Positions 27,207 through 35,810 of a DNA stretch of 64,000 nt are shown piece after piece; positions within the stretch are counted from its first letter, which is position 1; every line of letters starts with the position of its first letter. Origin of the DNA: Ralstonia thomasii (GTDB taxonomy: Bacteria > Pseudomonadota > Gammaproteobacteria > Burkholderiales > Burkholderiaceae); the NCBI RefSeq assembly GCF_958405895.1, contig NZ_CATZAR010000006.1. One strand, written 5' to 3'. The notes beneath the pieces are model-generated. The model was not told the DNA's origin. It saw nothing but the letters and a program-made list of their open reading frames with translations, and searched no databases. A program made the translations under genes and the position numbers.

Positions 27207-27222
27207 GAGGGAGAGGGCAATC

Positions 27223-28617
27223 ATGAACACGCAATCGAACCGCATCTTCCGCGCCGGCCTGCTGGCACTGGCAGCCGCTGCCTGCGCCCAGGCGCACGCC
27301 GCCGGTGAAGCCAAGAACGTGATCTTCTTCCTGGGCGATGGCATGGGTCCAACCACCGTCACTGCCACGCGCATCTACAAGGTGGGCGAGGCCGGCCGCC
27401 TGACGATGGAATCGCTCAAGCGCACGGCCCGCATCAAGACGTACTCCAACGATGCGCAGACCACCGACAGCGCGCCGTCGATGTCGGCATACATGACCGG
27501 CGTGAAGATGAACAACGAAGTCATCTCCATGTCGGCCGACACCAAGGCCAGCGATGCCACGGGCAAGGGCTACGTGAGCGGTGCAGACAGCACGTGCCCA
27601 GCCAACAACGGCACGCCGGCCGTGACGCTGCTGGAGCTGGCCAAGGGTGCCGGCAAGTCGGTGGGTGCGGTCACGACCACGCGCGTCACGCACGCCACGC
27701 CGGCCGCCACGTACTCGCACATCTGCCACCGCGACGGTGAAAACCAAATCGCCGCGCAAGGCACGCCTGGCAACGCGCTGTACAACGCCGCGCTCAAGGA
27801 TGGCCTGGACGTGCTGCTCGGCGGCGGCCGCCGTCACTACCTGCCGCAAGGCACGACGGGCAGCAAGCGCACCGACACGACCGACCTGACCGCGCAGTTC
27901 CAGACCGCCGGCTACACGTACGTGACCACTGGCACGGCACTGACGGCCGTCAACCCGGCCACGACGAACAAGCTGCTCGGTCTGTTCAACCTGGACCACA
28001 TGAACTACGACCTGGACCGCAAGAAGAACAATGTGGATGAGCCCAGCCTGGCCGACATGACCGAGAAGGCCATCCGCGTGCTGCAGAAAAACGGCAAGGG
28101 CTACTTCCTGATGGTGGAAGGTGGCCGTATCGACCATGCGCTACACGGCACCAATGCCAAGCGCGCACTGGAAGATGCCGGCGCATTCGACGAAGCCATC
28201 AAGCGTGCGCTGGGCACGGCGGATCTGTCGAACACGCTCATCGTCGTCACAGCCGACCACGACCACACGATGACGATCAACGGCTACCCCCGCAAAGGCA
28301 ACCCGATCCTCGGCGTGTCGAACGACATCAAGACCGGCCAGCCGCAATTGGCCGCCGACGGCCTGCCGTACACCACGCTGGTATTCGGCAACGGCGGCAC
28401 AACGCGCAAGGCCACCCGCGACAACGTGGCCGCGGTCGATACGGCTGCAGACGATTACCTCCAGGAAGTGGGTGTGCAGCTCGGCACGCCTGGTTCGGAA
28501 ACGCACGGCGGCGGGGATGTGATGCTGTTCTCCTCTGGTCCGGGCAGCGCACCGCTGAAGGGCACGCTGGACAACACGAAAGTGTTCGGCGTGGTCAAGA
28601 CGGCCATGGGCCTCTGA
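27223..28617 (+). CDS. alkaline phosphatase, secreted paralogue
   Basis: A 464-residue paralogue of the preceding protein with the same motif set (NVIFFLGDGMG, TDSAPSMSAYMTG, HATPAATYSHICHRDGEN, EGGRIDHALHG, TADHDHT, GSETHGGGD). It has a standard signal peptide ending in AQAHAAG and not a lipobox, so it should be free in the periplasm. The two genes arose by tandem duplication and form one transcription unit, closed by a strong terminator. Long identical stretches (for example TGVKMNNEVISMS) remain, so recombination between them is possible. Confidence 0.93.
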   Translation: MNTQSNRIFRAGLLALAAAACAQAHAAGEAKNVIFFLGDGMGPTTVTATRIYKVGEAGRLTMESLKRTARIKTYSNDAQTTDSAPSMSAYMTGVKMNNEVISMSADTKASDATGKGYVSGADSTCPANNGTPAVTLLELAKGAGKSVGAVTTTRVTHATPAATYSHICHRDGENQIAAQGTPGNALYNAALKDGLDVLLGGGRRHYLPQGTTGSKRTDTTDLTAQFQTAGYTYVTTGTALTAVNPATTNKLLGLFNLDHMNYDLDRKKNNVDEPSLADMTEKAIRVLQKNGKGYFLMVEGGRIDHALHGTNAKRALEDAGAFDEAIKRALGTADLSNTLIVVTADHDHTMTINGYPRKGNPILGVSNDIKTGQPQLAADGLPYTTLVFGNGGTTRKATRDNVAAVDTAADDYLQEVGVQLGTPGSETHGGGDVMLFSSGPGSAPLKGTLDNTKVFGVVKTAMGL

Positions 28618-28636
28618 TTCCTGCGTTTCCATTGAT

Positions 28637-28669
28637 GCGCATGCCGTGGCAATCGGCATGCGCTTTTTT
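28637..28669 (+). terminator. rho-independent terminator after the phosphatase pair
   Basis: GCGCATGCCG (28637-28646) pairs with CGGCATGCGC (28654-28663) around a 7-base loop, followed by TTTTTT. Confidence 0.93.
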
Positions 28670-28692
28670 CGTTTCAGCCTGACCGCATTCGT

Positions 28693-29388
28693 ATGACCCG
28701 ATCTGTCCGCATTCTGTTTTCGTTTGCCCTCGCTGCGCTCGCTGCCACGGCACAGGCCGCCGGGCCGGCTTCGTCCAACTCGCTGACCGCCCTGCGCGTC
28801 GAACACCAACTGTCGTCGCTCGGCGCCGACGGCATTCAGCGCGACGTCCGCTTTGCCGAGCGCGTCTACCGGCAGGGCGACCGCGTCTGGATCGCCCGCG
28901 AACTGCCGCCCGCGTCGGCGCACGCCGAGCATGACCACGCCAATGCCCACGCCGGCCACAAACACGCCGATACCGACACTGCCCCGCGCTGGATTGAGCG
29001 CGACGCCAAGGGCGCGCTGACCGTGCGCGTGGTGAGCGCCTCGCAGCAGAAAAACTACGCCGTGGAACCGGCCGAATATTCCAACATCGGCTTCGACGGC
29101 TCGTGGGCGACGGCCTATCACCTGCTCGACCCGGCCGCGCTCAAAGGCATGCGTGCCGAAGGCCCGGTACGCAATGGCGTGCAGACCTACCGCGCGACGC
29201 GGGGCGAGCGCACCGTCACCGTCGATTGGGACGTGGCCGGCCAATACCCGCGTCGCGTGGAATCGCGCAACGCCACCGGCACGCAACGCAAGCTCACGCG
29301 CGTGACGGCATTGCCGGCGCCCGCCGCGGCTCCGTGGGAACGCGCCCAACGCTACGCCGCCGCCGATTACACCGACCTGATGGACTGA
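28693..29388 (+). CDS. secreted His-rich protein, unknown function
   Basis: A 231-residue protein with a clear signal peptide (cleavage after TAQAA near residue 23). The mature part has a His-rich stretch (HAEHDHANAHAGHKH, about 76-90: six His in 15 residues) in an acidic context that could bind zinc or another divalent metal. The remainder is beta-rich without a recognised domain. It lies 24 bases after the terminator of the two alkaline phosphatases, which are zinc enzymes, so a role in metal supply is conceivable but unproven. I do not recognise the family. Confidence 0.7.
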   Translation: MTRSVRILFSFALAALAATAQAAGPASSNSLTALRVEHQLSSLGADGIQRDVRFAERVYRQGDRVWIARELPPASAHAEHDHANAHAGHKHADTDTAPRWIERDAKGALTVRVVSASQQKNYAVEPAEYSNIGFDGSWATAYHLLDPAALKGMRAEGPVRNGVQTYRATRGERTVTVDWDVAGQYPRRVESRNATGTQRKLTRVTALPAPAAAPWERAQRYAAADYTDLMD

Positions 29389-29417
29389 AGTGCCGCCGTC
29401 TGCAGCTCGAGCGGCCG

Positions 29418-29606
29418 GACGTTGCGTTCGAGCCTGAAGGCACGGCGTCCCATCCTGCGACCCTGGCGTGTCAGGCTGAAACTGTCGCGTTCGACGGTCA
29501 GAGCCTCGCGTTCGAGCCAAAAACCGTCGCGTTCCACGGTCTGAGCCTCGCGCTTGAGGCGGAAACCCTCGCCAATCAGGTTCAGGACCCCGCACATCGA
29601 TCCGGC
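29418..29606 (+). repeat. degenerate 21-bp tandem repeat, about nine units
   Basis: Nine consecutive 21-base units can be laid out from 29418. Translated in one plus frame they give seven-residue units such as DVAFEPE, TVAFDGQ, SLAFEPK, TVAFHGL, SLALEAE, TLANQVQ. The reverse frame is also open and gives units such as ERDGFWL and EREALTV. The array lies between the His-rich protein and thiD with no start codon or ribosome-binding site tied to it. It may be a decayed repeat-protein gene or a minisatellite. Confidence 0.75.
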
Positions 29607-29652
29607 CGCGATAGCGCTATAGTGCGAAACACCCCCCAAACATTCGCACGAC

Positions 29653-30564
29653 ATGACGATCACCGACCCGACCCTCGCTGCGTTTGCCGCTCCCGCCTCG
29701 CACGTGCCGCGCGTGCTCACCATCGCCGGTTCGGACAGCGGCGGCGGCGCGGGCATCCAGGCTGACCTGAAGACGTTTGCCGCGCTCGGCTGCTACGGCA
29801 TGTCGGCCATCACCGCTATCACCGCGCAGAACACGCTGGGCGTGACGGCGGTGGAATCGCTCACCCCAGACATCGTCGCCGCGCAGATCGACGCCGTGGC
29901 AAGCGACATTGGCGTGGACGCCGCCAAGACCGGCATGCTCGGCACGCCGCAGGTGGTGGAAGCGATTCTCTCGGCGCTGGACCGCCACCCGATCGCTAAC
30001 CTCGTCGTCGATCCGGTCATGGTCAGCACCAGCGGCGCGCAGCTTGGTAGCGACGCCACGGCGCAGGCGATGGCGAAATGGCTGTTCCCGCGCGCGTTGC
30101 TTGTCACGCCGAACCTGCCGGAAGCCAGCGCGCTGCTCGGCCGCGAGGTGCGCACCGCCGACGACATGCTGCCCGCCGCGCGCGACCTGCTGGCGCTTGG
30201 GCCCCGCGCCGTGCTGCTCAAGGGTGGGCATCTGGCCGGCGCGTCTACCGCCAGCGAAGACGGCGTGCTGCAAGACGTGCTCGTCACCGCCGACGGCGCC
30301 GAGCGCATCTACGCCCACACCTACATCGACACGCCGCACACGCACGGCACGGGCTGCACGCTGTCGGCCGCCATTGCCGCACATCTGGCGCGTGGCGATG
30401 CGCTGGAAGCGGCCATCGAAGCCTCGCTCGATTACCTGCTGCACGCAATTGGCGCGGGCCGGCATCTGGCCCTTGGGCGCGGGGCGGGTCCGTTGAACCA
30501 CGGGTTCGCACCGCGACCGCTCGCAGCGCCGCGTTCACTCGACGTGGATGTCGAGGAAGACTGA
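29653..30564 (+). CDS. thiD: bifunctional HMP kinase / HMP-phosphate kinase
   Basis: A 303-residue ribokinase-fold enzyme that phosphorylates hydroxymethylpyrimidine twice for thiamine synthesis. Motifs visible are TIAGSDSGGGAGIQADLKTFAALGC-type start (residues about 17-41), DPVMVSTSGAQL near residue 118, VTPNLPEASALL, VLLKGGHL near residue 190, and the anion-hole HGTGCTLSAAIAAHLA near residue 230. Length is slightly above the usual 265-275 because of a basic/acidic C-terminal tail. It is separate from the thiC operon at 35.8-41.1 kb, and no TPP riboswitch precedes it. Confidence 0.95.
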   Translation: MTITDPTLAAFAAPASHVPRVLTIAGSDSGGGAGIQADLKTFAALGCYGMSAITAITAQNTLGVTAVESLTPDIVAAQIDAVASDIGVDAAKTGMLGTPQVVEAILSALDRHPIANLVVDPVMVSTSGAQLGSDATAQAMAKWLFPRALLVTPNLPEASALLGREVRTADDMLPAARDLLALGPRAVLLKGGHLAGASTASEDGVLQDVLVTADGAERIYAHTYIDTPHTHGTGCTLSAAIAAHLARGDALEAAIEASLDYLLHAIGAGRHLALGRGAGPLNHGFAPRPLAAPRSLDVDVEED

Positions 30565-30578
30565 TCAGGGGAGCCGCC

Positions 30579-30938
30579 ATGAAACGCCTGCCGATCCCGC
30601 TGGTGCGCTGTCTGCCAGTGGCAGCGCTGTGCGCCCTGCTCGGTGCCTGCAATGGCTACATCAGCCTGGGCTCGCCCATCGGCAGCGCTTTCTCGATTGG
30701 CGGCACGTTGTCCGGACTGCCCGGCGGGCAGTCGATCGTATTGCTCAACAACGGCCGCGATTCGCTCACGCTGGCCGCTAACGGCCCGTTCGTGTTTGGC
30801 GGGCTGGTGCCGTTCGACGGCAGCTATGTGGTGACGATCAGCACGCAGCCCGCATCGGCCAACTGCGTGGTGACGAATGGCAGCGGCACGGTCAATGGCG
30901 ATGTGAACAATGTGCAGGTGACGTGTCAGGCGCGCTGA
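30579..30938 (+). CDS. small lipoprotein with one Ig-like beta module
   Basis: A 119-residue protein with a lipobox LLGAC (Cys near residue 24). The mature part is a single module of the type IGGTLSGLPGGQSIVLLNNG ... VTISTQPASANCVVTNGSG, which occurs as repeats in large secreted proteins of related bacteria. Two Cys may form a disulphide. GGGGAG lies upstream of the ATG at 30579. It starts 14 bases after thiD and may be read from the same transcript. Function is unknown; probably an outer-membrane lipoprotein. Confidence 0.8.
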   Translation: MKRLPIPLVRCLPVAALCALLGACNGYISLGSPIGSAFSIGGTLSGLPGGQSIVLLNNGRDSLTLAANGPFVFGGLVPFDGSYVVTISTQPASANCVVTNGSGTVNGDVNNVQVTCQAR

Positions 30939-30956
30939 ACCTGTCTCGTACCGGGC

Positions 30957-32555
30957 TCATTGAACGTTGGCCTTATTGCCGTCGGTCCGTTCCCCAAACC
31001 AAGCCCAGTACGCCCGGTTCTCGCCTCGTGCGCGCGGCCAGTACGTCACGGGCGGCTTGGGCTGCCAACCCGGCGGCGGCCCAATCAGCACTGCCCAGCT
31101 GTCGGTGGAATCCGCCACACTGGTGACGACAGCACTCTTGCCGCTCTGGTCGGCATACGCCGCCGCAAACGCGGCATTGACGGCAAAGCTGGCTGCCCGC
31201 GCCGGTCCCTCCATGTGCTCCGCCACGCTATATACGTTGGCGATCTGGTCCAGGTCGGGCCACTGCTGGTGAATAGCGGCGCGCAACGGCCGCATCAAGG
31301 AAGTGACATTGTCGGCATGCTTTGGCACGTCGTAGTAGACGCGCTCGACCGGATGCTGTTCTGCGGCCTGCGCTTGCACGGCTTGCATGAGACCGGTCCA
31401 TGCTCCACCTGGGTTGGCCGCCTTGTTGCCAATGGCGCCTTGGTGTTGATGCGGGGTGTAGAACGAGGCCAGTGCTGTGTAGCCCCAGTCGGCGCTCGGG
31501 TGGCCGAGGATCAACAGGGCGGTGTTTTCGTTGGTCTGCTCGCCCATGGGGTAGTTGGGCGCGTCTACGTTCCATACCCACGCCAGCTTGTCAGGGTGTT
31601 GCGCCAAGAACTTGAGGGCGTCTTGGAGGTTGTAGAAACCGACGTTGGTGTCGCCTGCCGACACGGTGACGTTGGGCAACCTGCCTTCGGGGTTGAGCAG
31701 CATGCTTTTGGCTTGGGCGTCGCTTGCGATCTCGTGAAACACCAGCCGCCGCACTGCCTGCAGTGACAGGGTGCGCTCGCCAATAATCATTTCCGGAAAG
31801 ACGCGCGTACCGCGTACGGTCCTACCCCTGTCGTCTTTGTGCAGCGTGACCCAGTAGTCGCGCATGCGTTCTTCGGCATGGGCGGCGTCGTAGGCGAGGA
31901 TGCTGGGCGCGGGCATGCCCATGGCCTTTTGCTCTTCAAGAAGGTCTTTCTGTCCCGTACTGGGGTGAGTGTCGTCAAGGTAGGTTGGCGTGTTCAACCA
32001 CTCGCGCGGCAAGCCAAAGAACACGTTCGGGTCGAAGTAGTTAGGGCGGCTGGTACCCCGCTTGAGGGAATAGAAATAATTCGCGTCCTCCAGGTAGTCG
32101 TTGAAGGTGAGCAGTGGGGCGGTAATCAATTTGCTCAATGCCGACTCGAATCTGTCGCGCTTTACATGTGGAAAATCCTCCAATCGTTCATGGCGCGACA
32201 AGCCGAGCGTCAGCTGCCCCACTGCATCGCCCAGCTTGAAGCGCTTCGCCTGCAGGTCGTCGTCATTGGGCTGTGCGAGCCCTTGTGCCCACAGCAGATT
32301 CCATTGGGTTGGGTAGTCCCGCCACATCAGCGGGTTAAGCCATTGCACCCCCAGCAGGACTGCGGCGGGGGCCTGGCCCTGATCACCTTGTTGTGCTTGC
32401 TTTTGCATGCGCGGCCAGGCGATGGGTTGGCGGTAGTAGGTTTTGTTATTGGGCATCTGGACTCCGGATTGACAGGCAGAAAGCAACAAGCAGGCGGCTG
32501 CGAGCACGTGGGTGACGGCACGCCGATAAGCGATGAGATGAAATGAATCGCGCAT
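30957..32555 (-). CDS. Tla3-like type VI lipase adaptor (DUF2875-type) lipoprotein
   Basis: A 532-residue protein with a lipoprotein-like leader (LLLSACQSG, Cys near residue 28). It lacks enzyme motifs but has LLGVQWLNPLMWRDYPTQW near residue 67 and a C-terminal region similar to partners encoded next to Tle3 lipases (Tla3 / DUF2875 type). In enteroaggregative E. coli, Tla3 binds Tle3 and loads it onto VgrG before secretion. Here it begins 9 bases after the tle3-like stop on the same strand, so the pair is one transcription unit. The Tla3 assignment rests on context and recognisable N-terminal similarity, and an immunity role is also possible. Confidence 0.7.
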   Translation of the reverse strand: MRDSFHLIAYRRAVTHVLAAACLLLSACQSGVQMPNNKTYYRQPIAWPRMQKQAQQGDQGQAPAAVLLGVQWLNPLMWRDYPTQWNLLWAQGLAQPNDDDLQAKRFKLGDAVGQLTLGLSRHERLEDFPHVKRDRFESALSKLITAPLLTFNDYLEDANYFYSLKRGTSRPNYFDPNVFFGLPREWLNTPTYLDDTHPSTGQKDLLEEQKAMGMPAPSILAYDAAHAEERMRDYWVTLHKDDRGRTVRGTRVFPEMIIGERTLSLQAVRRLVFHEIASDAQAKSMLLNPEGRLPNVTVSAGDTNVGFYNLQDALKFLAQHPDKLAWVWNVDAPNYPMGEQTNENTALLILGHPSADWGYTALASFYTPHQHQGAIGNKAANPGGAWTGLMQAVQAQAAEQHPVERVYYDVPKHADNVTSLMRPLRAAIHQQWPDLDQIANVYSVAEHMEGPARAASFAVNAAFAAAYADQSGKSAVVTSVADSTDSWAVLIGPPPGWQPKPPVTYWPRARGENRAYWAWFGERTDGNKANVQ

Positions 32556-32564
32556 GTGGGTTCC

Positions 32565-34982
32565 TCAGGCGTAGCGTGGTCCGTCTGGCGACGTGTGGTA
32601 CGCATCTAAGCGCCCGGGATTTCGCGCGTCGTCAATGCCAATAGCCCTGACAGCGCCCTTGATAGCCGCTAGGTTTTTGTGTTGCTCCAACGGGCCGTTG
32701 TCGTAGAGCGCTGCCTTCGTGCCGTAGTACGTGAACTCGCTGTCGTTCTTGGGATCGCGCCCCGGCGGGTATTCGTCCTTGTCTACTGGCTCACACCACC
32801 GCCAATCCGCCATCCGCCGCAACTGGTTCATCAACAACTCATCGAAGTGGCACAAGCCCACGTCCACGTCATACGCGAGCACATGTTCGGCATGCATGGC
32901 GTTGGTGAGGATGGTGGAGTGGTTGGTGGCTTGCGCGTCTTCGCCGTCCTTCATCAGCGCCGTGCGCTCTTGCTGTTCGAAAGCGCCAAACGTGGTGCCG
33001 CGCAAGGTGTGGTGTTGTGCGGCGTTCATCTTCTCGACGTCGTCTTCCGCAAAGAGCACGCCCTTTCTGAGGAAGCCGTCGTCGTTGTAGAGTTCGCGCC
33101 GCGCGCGCTGGCGCACCCCGGCGTTCTGGTCGTAGCGCATGGCGGCTTCGCTGGCGGCATTGCCGTGGCCGGTCTTGCGTTGCTCGGCGTAGGGGTCGAA
33201 CTGGCCTTCTGGAATGCTCCGCTTGCGGTTCAGCGCATCGCTGGCGGATTCCTTGTGCGCGTTGAAGGGGCCGATGGTGCGCACGCCATCCGGATGTGAG
33301 GTCTCGCCGGGTCGAGGCGCGCCGTGCGGCAGGTAGACGGCTTGGGGCACGATGCCGCCGCCGGGCACCTTGGGGGCATTGACCAGCACGGCCCAGTCAT
33401 CCGCTGGGTCGGCATTGACGTTGGTGGCGCCCTTCACGGCTTGGCCGCCCCACATGATGGCTTGGATTGGAACGCCGGCAGCGCTGGCGACCAGCTTGCC
33501 CCAAATGCTCTTGCGCGAATCGCCCCAGATCCTGGCGAAGGAAACGCCCGCGGTGTCAGGGGACGGCGTCCAGAAGGTGGGCTTGGTGTTCCGCGGTTTG
33601 AAGGTGCCGGTGGTGTCATCCCAACCGCTGCCCACATCGGCCGGCGTGGCGCCGATGGTGTCGTGCCAATAGCGGTAACGGTAGCCGGGTTCTGCCCCAA
33701 CCTTGTACGGGGTACCCGGCTTGGTTTGCGCCCAGACGCGTTGGAACAGAATGCGCTGAGCCCCGGTGGCTTGCACATCCTTGTCGTTCAAGCCAAGCCA
33801 GCCCATGCCCTGCACCGGTGAGACAGAGATGACGCGGTCGTGCGGGCAGCAATAGAGGAAGACGCGCCCCCTGGTCTGGTGGTCAGCGCTGTCCTGTGCG
33901 GCAGTGCGCGGGGTGTCGCCATTCTTGGGGCACGCGTTGAATCCGAGCTGATCCACGGCGTGGTGGCTGTAGTGTTGGGCCCGGGCCCGGAAGTGGCGCA
34001 CGATGTCGAAGAAGCCCTTGAGGCCTGCAACGCGCGCGTCGTAGGTGACGCGGCCTGCGCCGTCAAATTGGCTGAAGTTATCCAGGCGGCTACCGCGCAG
34101 GCTGTAAGGCGGGTTGGCGAGGACGTAGGTGTCGGCTACGCCCCAACCTTTGGCGCCGGTTTCTTTGTTCGCTCCGAATTCAATATGGTTGGCGCCGAAG
34201 TAGGCAGAGGCCAAGCCCACCATGTTGCCCTGGCTATGGCAGACGACGGTGACGGGGCAATCGCGTTCGAAGATGTCGCGGTGCAGCTCGCGGATGCGAG
34301 CGACCAGTTTGGCTAACCGCCACGCGGCAAAGGCCTGGTAGTGGCGCGTGGGCGCGCTATAGATCTGGCGGTCACTGGTCTGCAAGTGCTGAAGTTCAAA
34401 CAGACCGCCCAAAACTTCGCTGTCAGTGCCCTTGCCGAACAGATCCGGCAGAGCGGAGGCGCCATTCACGAACGGACCGCCGCCCCAGGCGTTTTTCTCG
34501 TCGAGCAGAATATTGCCGCCCACACTCGCAAGCTCGTTGCGGACGGTGCCATCTTCCTGGACGACGTCTTCGCTGCTGGCTTTGTAGCCCCAGCGGAAAC
34601 GGATGACGGGGCTGGTGCCGCTGCCCGGTTCAATGAAGGTGTTGGCTTTGAGGTCGCGGCGTATATAGCCGTCTTCCGTCAGCTCGGCTGTATAGCGCAT
34701 GGGGCGGAGCTTGCCGCTCTCCTTGGGGTAGGCGACCTGCTCGTCGTTGCGTTGTAGGCGGGCGTTGAGCCCCTTGCAAAGGCCTTCCTCTGCGGCGTCG
34801 AACCATTCGCCGGTGGAGTTGACGCCATGGACGAAGATGATGACGCCGGGCAGCGGTGCGGGATAGACGACCTTGCGGCATGGGCCGCCGGGTAGGGTGA
34901 TATCCGTCACCTTGATGCCGTAGAACGAGCGGCGGCGGGCGGTGACGGTAGTTTCGGGCAGAGCCTGTTCAGGGATAGTCAT
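32565..34982 (-). CDS. Tle3-like type VI secretion phospholipase effector (DUF3274)
   Basis: An 805-residue alpha/beta hydrolase. The N-terminal half has GVIIFVHGVNSTGEWFD near residue 46 (oxyanion region) and the nucleophile elbow VVCHSQGNMVG with Ser250. The C-terminal half (about 600-800), with FDPYAEQRKTGHGNAASEAAMRYDQ, is the DUF3274 region of Tle3 lipases. Tle3 enzymes are delivered by the type VI secretion system and hydrolyse phospholipids of rival cells. The start at 34982 (MTIPEQALPE) avoids about 100 unlikely upstream residues. No vgrG, hcp or other T6SS gene is in the window, so this is an orphan effector module. Confidence 0.82.
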   Translation of the reverse strand: MTIPEQALPETTVTARRRSFYGIKVTDITLPGGPCRKVVYPAPLPGVIIFVHGVNSTGEWFDAAEEGLCKGLNARLQRNDEQVAYPKESGKLRPMRYTAELTEDGYIRRDLKANTFIEPGSGTSPVIRFRWGYKASSEDVVQEDGTVRNELASVGGNILLDEKNAWGGGPFVNGASALPDLFGKGTDSEVLGGLFELQHLQTSDRQIYSAPTRHYQAFAAWRLAKLVARIRELHRDIFERDCPVTVVCHSQGNMVGLASAYFGANHIEFGANKETGAKGWGVADTYVLANPPYSLRGSRLDNFSQFDGAGRVTYDARVAGLKGFFDIVRHFRARAQHYSHHAVDQLGFNACPKNGDTPRTAAQDSADHQTRGRVFLYCCPHDRVISVSPVQGMGWLGLNDKDVQATGAQRILFQRVWAQTKPGTPYKVGAEPGYRYRYWHDTIGATPADVGSGWDDTTGTFKPRNTKPTFWTPSPDTAGVSFARIWGDSRKSIWGKLVASAAGVPIQAIMWGGQAVKGATNVNADPADDWAVLVNAPKVPGGGIVPQAVYLPHGAPRPGETSHPDGVRTIGPFNAHKESASDALNRKRSIPEGQFDPYAEQRKTGHGNAASEAAMRYDQNAGVRQRARRELYNDDGFLRKGVLFAEDDVEKMNAAQHHTLRGTTFGAFEQQERTALMKDGEDAQATNHSTILTNAMHAEHVLAYDVDVGLCHFDELLMNQLRRMADWRWCEPVDKDEYPPGRDPKNDSEFTYYGTKAALYDNGPLEQHKNLAAIKGAVRAIGIDDARNPGRLDAYHTSPDGPRYA

Positions 34983-35154
34983 CGTGCAGGACTCAGGGTG
35001 GAAGATGCAAATGCACACAGATCCACCAGTGTCGGAGCGGCGCGCACGAAATCGACGAGACTCAACACTCTTTGACTTCATCGCCCCTGAGGCCGGCACG
35101 AATGAACAACGATGGGATATGTTCGACGCGGCAGTTAGTCGAGAACGCAGGAAC

Positions 35155-35189
35155 AAAAAAAAAAGCGCGGCTCTCGTCCGCGCTTTTTT
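35155..35189 (-). terminator. bidirectional rho-independent terminator
   Basis: GCGCGG (35165-35170) and CCGCGC (35178-35183) form a stem flanked by ten A and six T. It ends the VOC gene on the minus strand, leaving tle3 with its own promoter, and also works on the plus strand. The gap 34983-35205 otherwise shows nothing recognisable. Confidence 0.85.
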
Positions 35190-35205
35190 CTTTGCACCGC
35201 CGATA

Positions 35206-35685
35206 TCAGGCCGACGCTGCCGCCTGCTCCTTCGTCCACTTCTCCATGCGCCTGGCCATCTCGTCGGGCGCCACGTCTTCCACATGCGTGGACACCGTCC
35301 ACACGTGACCGAACGGGTCTTTAAGCGTGCCGGAGCGGTCGCCGTAGAACTGGTCCACCACGGGGCGCACTTCCGTGCCGCCGGCCTTCAGGGCATTGGC
35401 AAACACGGTATCGACGTTGGGCACATAGATCATCAGCCCCACCGACGTGCTCTGCAGCGTGTCGGGGCTGGCGCAGACCGTGTCCGGCGCTTCGTCCGAC
35501 ATCATGATGGGGGAATCGCCGATGCGGATTTCAGCGTGCGCGATGGTGCCGTTGGGGCCATCCATGCGAACGAGTTCGGTGGCGCCGAAGGCTTGCTTAT
35601 AGAAATCGAGCGCGCGCGCGGCGCCTTTGATGCTCAGGTACGGGGTGACGCTGTGGTAACCCTCGGGGATGGGCTGGACCGCCAT
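35206..35685 (-). CDS. VOC-family (glyoxalase-like, PhnB type) protein
   Basis: A 159-residue protein of the vicinal-oxygen-chelate superfamily, PhnB/YcgJ-like group. It opens with the typical VTPYLSIKGAARALDFYKQAFGA and has IAHAEIRIGDSPIMMSDE (about 45-62) and a late DPFGHVWTVSTH with the His-Glu type metal region. Many such proteins are annotated as glyoxalase or bleomycin resistance, but the substrate is unknown. The start at 35685 fits the family; an upstream extension to 35790 is unlikely. A terminator follows directly. Confidence 0.88.
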   Translation of the reverse strand: MAVQPIPEGYHSVTPYLSIKGAARALDFYKQAFGATELVRMDGPNGTIAHAEIRIGDSPIMMSDEAPDTVCASPDTLQSTSVGLMIYVPNVDTVFANALKAGGTEVRPVVDQFYGDRSGTLKDPFGHVWTVSTHVEDVAPDEMARRMEKWTKEQAAASA

Positions 35686-35810
35686 GTCTTGTCTCCTGCA
35701 GCGTGTGTTGGAAAGCCGCTGCGACGACAACCGCAGCGGCGCACGAACAGGATAGGTCAGCAAAAGCGCGGGTGCGCGGCGCAGGCGCACAGAGGTGCGG
35801 CGGACGATGC

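Noticed and set aside
29367..29756. 129-codon minus-strand frame over the 21-bp repeat and the start of thiD
   Set aside because: It begins inside thiD, has no ribosome-binding site, and its heptads come from the repeat.
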